NCBI GenBank assembly: GCA_024811115.1
Contig: JAKOGH010000686.1
Span: forward strand, 1-64,000
Length of the DNA: 64,000 nucleotides
Direction: 5' to 3'
DNA from: Terana coerulea
Lineage: Eukaryota; Basidiomycota; Agaricomycetes; Polyporales; Phanerochaetaceae
The position numbers and the translations under genes are program-made. This document shows, piece by piece, positions 58,872-64,000 of the stretch (position 1 is its first letter; each line of letters opens with the position of its first letter). The notes below the pieces were generated by a model. That model saw only the letters and a list, made by a program, of their open reading frames with translations. It was not told the origin of the DNA and did no database searches.

Positions 58872-59609
58872 CTGGTCTGGTGCGGAACAGAAGTCGCCAG
58901 CGCGGCCTGGGGCCTGCGTGGACTATCGGACGCTCAATCGTGCGGTATTAAGGTTCGCGGGCGGTGGCAGCGGTGCACATGACTGAGAAGCGGTGCATAT
59001 TTGGAAGGACGTTGAACGTTGAACGTCGAGACCTGCTACCTGAGAAAAGATCAGTATGCTTGAACAGGTTCTGGTGAGGTTTACTCACGGAGATGAAGGG
59101 AACGCTGTGCTTTCGCGTTCCTCCTCAAGATGTATCACATGAGGCTGTGAGCGACCTGTGAAAACAACTTGGACCTGCGCGTCCGAACCCTTCTCGAGAG
59201 CTAACTTCCTTCGAGATAACCACCGAATTTACTCACTCAGTCTTTTCCAGACTCTGGCAGATCTGGTTGTTGGCTGCGAGAAGGATGTCGGAAAAACCAA
59301 ATCACCGTCTTGACGCCTTGTGATGTCTCACAGAGCACGGTTTTTCTAACAACCCCACAGGAGGCCCTCATGAGGCTCTCATGAGACGCTGTGATGCGTT
59401 TTAGGCGCCTGTGAGGCTAATTTGAGGCATCTGGGAGGCGCTTGTGAGGCGTCTTTCCTCATGAGACCATCTGGGGATTTCCGACAGAGAAGGCTTGCGA
59501 CGCCGTAGCGTTCTAAATCGGGACATGGGATAAACACGTGCTACCCACCTCGGCTGGCCCCCTCTACGGAACTTCAAAAAGCCACGCAGGTACGAGCATT
59601 GCGAGCAGA
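58872..59609. other. Spacer with short motif clusters
   Basis: Contains ACGTTGAACGTTGAACGTCG near 59010 and a patch at 59340-59470 dense in GTGAGGC/CTCATGAG motifs. No gene recognised. Confidence 0.35.
59340..59470. repeat. Degenerate GAGGC / CTCATGAG repeat patch
   Basis: At least eight GAGGC or GAGGCG units and three CTCATGAG palindromes fall within about 130 bp, in irregular spacing. Confidence 0.6.
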
Positions 59610-59970
59610 TGTGGCGAGTAGAACGGAGAGCGCGAGAAAGCGAACCAGGGCGCAGGTGAGTGCAAGCCTTCCTCAGCTAGCGTACATCTTGTTCTAACCC
59701 TTTCCAGAGCTGCTATCGCTCTTCGACTTGCTCGACCGCCTCGTTGCGGTATAGCGAATCTTGGATTAAGCACAAGATTATCTTCACGCTAGTATGCGGA
59801 CACCCTTAAACTGTGAGTTCGTATCGCCATGGCCTTCTTCCTTACCCGCTAAGCTCTACGTCAGAACAGTATTGCGCCTCCTACTAAAACCGTGGAACAG
59901 AAGCACAAGTCGCCAAGCGTTGGGCACACGATGAATATCCCTCGTCTCATGACACAACACGTCTAACCCG
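59610..59970 (+). repeat. Duplicated 3'-flank block, copy linked to TPR-CHAT gene 3
   Basis: Counterpart of 53080-53480, again lying beyond the 3' end of a TPR-CHAT gene, on the same strand. The possible exon here reads SARKRTRAQ, then, after a GTGAGT..CCAG span, ELLSLFDLLDRLVA. Confidence 0.55.
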
Positions 59971-61742
59971 GCAAGTCCCCGCAAGGATGACTTCATGTCC
60001 AAGCCAATGGCGCCGTCTCCCGTTACCGGCCGACGGCCTGGACAAACGAGGTGCCATATACTTCACGTGAAGCTATTTCGTGGCCTGCCGCTTGCCCAAC
60101 GGCGACCCATAGCGTTGTCGAGATCTGCGGCAGGGCACCACTCCACCAAGGATCTTCGCTACGGGTATGCAGTACGTTTTGCTACTGCCCCGTGGTTGTC
60201 GCCCGGTCCGTGCACAGGAGTATACGCCTCAGCCGTCACGCTGACGCTCTCAGGCAGACACATCGCTCGGCAGGTGGCGACGGGCTGGCGCCTTGTCGTC
60301 TGGTCAGCAGCGTACAGCGATGGATCTGCGCGCCGCGAACATGTGCGATGGGAGAGACCAACCCGGACTGTGGTGCAGCGATGTTATCACTACCCGTCGG
60401 TCGAGATGCAGCTTTACGGTACCCCGAAGGAGATCCCGGCCTCGCTTGGTGCGTGCAAGGAATGCGCATTTTGATTGTCCCGCTGACGCTCTCATCCAGA
60501 TGCCTCGCTCGGTGGACGTCGCAGGCTATCATACTACCGTCTTGGTTGTCGCTTCGCGCGACAAACCGCAAGGCGTGATCTTGTGTTCGGAAGACACTGG
60601 CCTCGACCACGAGACGACCACGAACGTGACGAACATTTGCCGCGCGACCCAATATGTCGCGGAAACATCAATGCGACTGCACTATTGCAGCAAAGGGGAG
60701 CCACGAATCGCGAGTCTCAGTGTTTCGCATCTAACAAGCCCTGCGCACGCAAATCCTCCACCGAAGCCGACGCTGCGCGACCTAGAGCCGTCTTTCTTGT
60801 CTTTTCCTCTTCGCTGTCCGTCCCAAATGCGACATCCCGAAGCGTGGCTAGGCCATCTTCCCGGACCGCATCGTTCACAGACCTCGGTCGCGGGAAGAAG
60901 ACCTATAGTCTTTACCATTCGGGCATCCAGCTTTTGTGCCGACAGTGCGCACTCGGGGCGGCGTGCACGCGTTCCAGGAGAAGATAGTCCGTACTCCAGG
61001 CCGCGACGCCACGTCGGGCTCGCTTGTGAGAGGGTTGGCTCCTTATCATTCAGCGACCAGTGGCTACTCCCGTCCCGGTACCTCTTCTTCAACAAGCGGC
61101 GACGCCTTGGTCTCTGGGCGTGCCCGACGCGTGGAAGAACGGTAGCGCTCATCAATCGAACACTGCAGACGCAACGGGATCTCCATGTGGGATCACTGCA
61201 ACTGCGGCCGCCTCATACCTCACCCTCGCCTACGAGACGAGACGACCCATGGATTCGACGCACCAATGTCCAACGGCACATCAGTCGTGGGAAGGCAGTC
61301 CGCTATGTAGTTATGATATGTATGTTCATTCTCGGACAGAATAATATACGTGATTGGACCTCCTTTTGAGCTTTGCTCCTGGTACACGCTTATCTTATAA
61401 GCCGGGAAGAGGCGGACTCTGCGTCATGGACTCTTTTGCACAACGTCGGCAAGGAATAATTAGACCACTTGTGGTGACCTTTCTTTTCTCAATGTTGTCA
61501 CTCAGTTTTGTGCTCTCCGTTACACTGAACGTGCCGCCTATTGGTAACCATTGATTGTAAAATACAATGTCTATTTGATACTTGCACAACATTCTGAATA
61601 AACTCTGGTGACGACAAACAGCGAAAATGCTTGCTATAATAACACACAGTGGGCAATGTTAGCTCGTGCCAGTCGTTGGACGATGGAATCATGGACATAC
61701 GGGTTAGAGGGGACATGATGTGGTGGCGCGCAGACGTTATCC
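59971..61742. other. Gene-poor region before TPR-CHAT gene 3
   Basis: A plus-strand frame of about 358 codons (60293-61369) exists but begins with TTG, overlaps long frames on both strands, and has no recognised domain. I do not call it a gene. About 70 bp near 60230 recur in diverged form near 60480 (GCTGACGCTCTCA..CTCGCTCGG). Confidence 0.4.
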
Positions 61743-64000
61743 TTACACACCAATATGTACAAAATTGGCCCATCGCTCAAGATCGACTCGCTTCAAGTCC
61801 CTCCTCAGTTTCTTCGTCGCTTCGCACAGCGCCTTCGCAGCGTTTTTGAATAATGGAACCCGGGCGTGCTGGTTGGAGCTCATGTTGGCGAAGAGCTCTT
61901 CGTAGAAATACCGCGTGATGTCCGGCCCATCCTCATCCATCATCTCCCACATCGTCCCGACCACCCCACGAAACCCAGCGAACTGCATGGCGGCGGCGAG
62001 ATGAAGGACCTCCTCGGACGCGCTGCCCGGCGCTTGCTCCGCGGAGTGGCACGCCGACAGGAATGCGAACTCGGCATTTGGCAAGTGCGACTTGACGACG
62101 TCCAGCAGGGTGAGATGTTTTCCGCTGCACAGCTCGAAGCCGGATTGGAAGGGCTCGCCTGCTTTCAGACGTCCGTGACAAGTGAAGTGCGCCCATGAAT
62201 GAGCTTGCAGTCGGGCGGTGACTTCTTCTGGAACCAGCTGCTCGTCTTCACGGACCTCTATACGGATGTTCTGTCCGAACCCTGATAGCGTGTCGACTTC
62301 GTCTTTCACCCGAGGAAGTGGACTGCTTGCCGGCGATTGGGCGACTACCAAAAGGGAAGCCGGGGATCGCATTGGATCAGGTCGAACGCTCGAGCGAGCC
62401 TGGATGAGTGCTGCAAGCGTCGGAGTGTATGAGGAAGTGTACAGGTCGGGGAGGTAAACCATATCGTCCTTTTGAGGCGACGGGTTTCTGGTGTCGGCCC
62501 TGCAGCATGGATAGGAAGCGCGCAAACGACAGAGGTAGGGCACCACCAGATACGCGACCCTCGCGTAACGCTAAGGGCTTCGGACTCCAGTACGTCAAGC
62601 ACTGGCCCAACCAACAGGTCCCAGAGCATCTCCAGGCCATTCTTCAGCACGTCATAGTATTCTTGAGGCCGACTCTTCAGCTTTTCGCGAGCTGTGAGTA
62701 GATTTGCCGACAGATCCAGGGCTTCCTGATAGAAGGCACCACTGAGAGGAACTGGTACGGGATCACGATCTGGAAGAATAATCAGTGCGTCGGAGCGGTA
62801 CCGGTTGTGGTTGACGATGATAACCGGGCCTTCTGCAGCAGCGGAACGCAGCTCGGCAAATGTAGGTGGGAGGAGGAACTTGCCAAATCCGGGGCATTCG
62901 CGGATTTCCGCTAACAGCTGCTGCATATCGGCCTCAAGCCGCCGCTTGTCTCGCAGCATTTCGCCGTAAATGTCTTCTTTCACAGACCTGGCAGGATCGG
63001 TCAAGGTGCGCCGTGCAGACGAGGTGTTGAGGTGTTCGAGAGCACGGCAGAGAGAGTCAAACCGGTCACGGAGCTCGGGCCTGCTGATCTCTTCGAGTTG
63101 ATCTCGAGGCGACCTGAGACGGCGGGCCTGGGACCACAGCAGAGCACGGCCACGCTCAAGAAATCCGACTGCGTCAGCCGGTCGATTCTTCCCTATTGCA
63201 TAGGATGCACCATCGAGGGGATACGATGTGTTACCGTAGATGCTTTGGTGCTGCAACTCAAAGGTGGGTGAAATGATGAGAGTGCGTTCGAGCAAGCCTA
63301 CAACAGCGTGATAAGCCTCCATCGTCGACCAATTTCCTTGGTTATTGCGTGAAATATCGGCCCAGCTGAGGGCTGATGCCAGCTGCTGAGATATGGAACC
63401 TGTGTTGTCACAAGCAGTGGCAGAGAGCCGTAGCAACACAATGCACTCTTCTAGGTCTTCCGTTATGTGTGCCTGGGTATATCGACTCCAAAGCGAGGCG
63501 CCCAGGTTGTGGAGCAACAAAGCGTGGTCGAGGTGCCCTGTTAGAGTCAGCTCGAGAGCTGCACGCTCGTGCTGGATGGCTTCATCGAGGTCCTCAATGT
63601 TTCGCGTTTGCTCGTATCGACTGTGAAGCGAGGCGCCCAGGTTGTGGAGCGACAAAAGCGTGGTCGGGATGCCCTGGTGGAGTCAGCTCGAGAGCTGCAC
63701 GCTGGTGCTGGATGGCTTCATCGAGGTCCTCAATGTTTCGCGTTTGCTCGTATCGACTCCAAAGCGAGGAGCCCAGGCTGCGGAGCGACGAAGCGTGGTC
63801 GGGATGCCCTGGTGGAGTCAGCTCGAGAGCTGCACGCTGGTGCTGGATGGCTTCGTCGAGGTCCTCCATGTTTCGCGTTTGCTCGTATCGACTGTGAAGC
63901 GAGGCGCCCAGTTTGCGGAGCAAAAAGCGCGGTTGGGATGCCCTGGTGGAGTCAACTCGAGAGCTGCACGCTCGTGCTGGATGGCTTCATCGAGGTCCTC
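61743..64000 (-). pseudogene. TPR-CHAT protein gene 3 (C-terminal part; frameshifted; runs off window)
   Basis: Minus strand, stop at 61743. The CHAT domain is at about 62550-61743 (His in HFTCHG near 62190, Cys in FLSACHSAEQ near 62060). The linker is at 63350-62550 (YPLDGASYAIGKN, FLLPPTFAELRSAA), and at least four TPR units lie from 63480 to 64000. The N-terminus is beyond the right edge. One frame change near 62465 splits CHAT from the linker. Extra or missing bases in T/A runs near 63650 and 63925 split the TPR array. It is closest to copies 1 and 2. The TPR units here are unusually alike to one another. It could be a working gene with sequence errors. Confidence 0.8.
63513..64000 (-). 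repeat. Near-identical 135-bp TPR-encoding tandem units
   Basis: Four successive units (about 63413-63547 partly, 63548-63683, 63684-63818, 63819-63952 and on) share the text CTCGAGAGCTGCACGCT(C/G)GTGCTGGATGGCTTC.. almost unchanged. By eye, the second and third listed units differ at about 9 of 136 positions, one of them the extra base that shifts the frame. Confidence 0.8.

Noticed and set aside
60293..61369. Open frame of about 358 codons on the plus strand
   Set aside because: It starts with TTG, overlaps long frames on other frames and strands in GC-rich DNA, has no recognised domain, and part of it is a diverged local duplication.
63413..64000. Regular near-identical repeats resembling a CRISPR or satellite array
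   Set aside because: The 135-bp period equals 45 codons, and the minus strand translates into TPR units in frame with the TPR-CHAT gene.

Overview
The window looks like a nuclear segment from a mushroom-forming or wood-decay basidiomycete (Agaricomycetes). The evidence is dense short introns (about 50-60 nt, GT..AG), a mannanase with an N-terminal fungal cellulose-binding module, polyporopepsin-like aspartic proteases, a fused dioxygenase/P450 of the Ppo type, a DUF6533-like membrane protein, Tnp2-type CACTA transposase, and a family of TPR-CHAT proteins. No rRNA, tRNA or CRISPR array was recognised.

Layout. (i) 1-19.7 kb is a nest of mobile elements. A minus-strand Ty1/copia element (copia A) runs off the left edge with its 5' LTR at 3007-3299. 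A related plus-strand element (copia B) starts at 5281, where it has cut into the relic of a TPR-CHAT gene. Copia B is itself interrupted by a solo LTR of another family (8069-8631, TSD CAACT) and by a 6.3-kb CACTA transposon (9640-15947, TSD TAA). It ends at a third copy of the solo-LTR family (18137-18699) that has no matching TSD. Beyond that lies the relic of an unnamed gene (18700-19714), a second fragment of which sits at 58.4-58.9 kb. (ii) 19774-22722 is a separate DNA element with about 143-bp terminal inverted repeats and a 6-bp TSD, with no transposase recognised. (iii) 23.2-30.3 kb is a small degradative cluster: two paralogous S10 serine carboxypeptidases on the minus strand flank a plus-strand CBM1-GH5 endo-mannanase. 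(iv) 31.7-38.5 kb holds a DUF6533-type membrane protein and a Ppo-like fatty-acid dioxygenase/P450. (v) 40.1-46.3 kb is a tandem segmental duplication carrying two secreted aspartic proteases and their upstream DNA; copy 1 has an 18-bp triplication beside the second catalytic Asp. (vi) 46.7-64 kb carries three minus-strand TPR-CHAT genes. One is intact (54401-57970), one is broken (46715-49541), and one is frameshifted and runs off the right edge (61743-64000).

Function. The carboxypeptidases, aspartic proteases and mannanase fit extracellular protein and hemicellulose digestion. The Ppo enzyme fits oxylipin signalling. The TPR-CHAT proteins pair a caspase-like His/Cys peptidase domain with a 45-residue repeat array that looks recently amplified; by analogy with known CHAT and repeat-receptor proteins they are candidates for regulated cell death or non-self recognition. 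That is inference.

Caution. Many otherwise good genes carry isolated single-base frameshifts, often in short homopolymers, so part of the apparent gene decay may be sequencing or assembly error rather than pseudogenisation.
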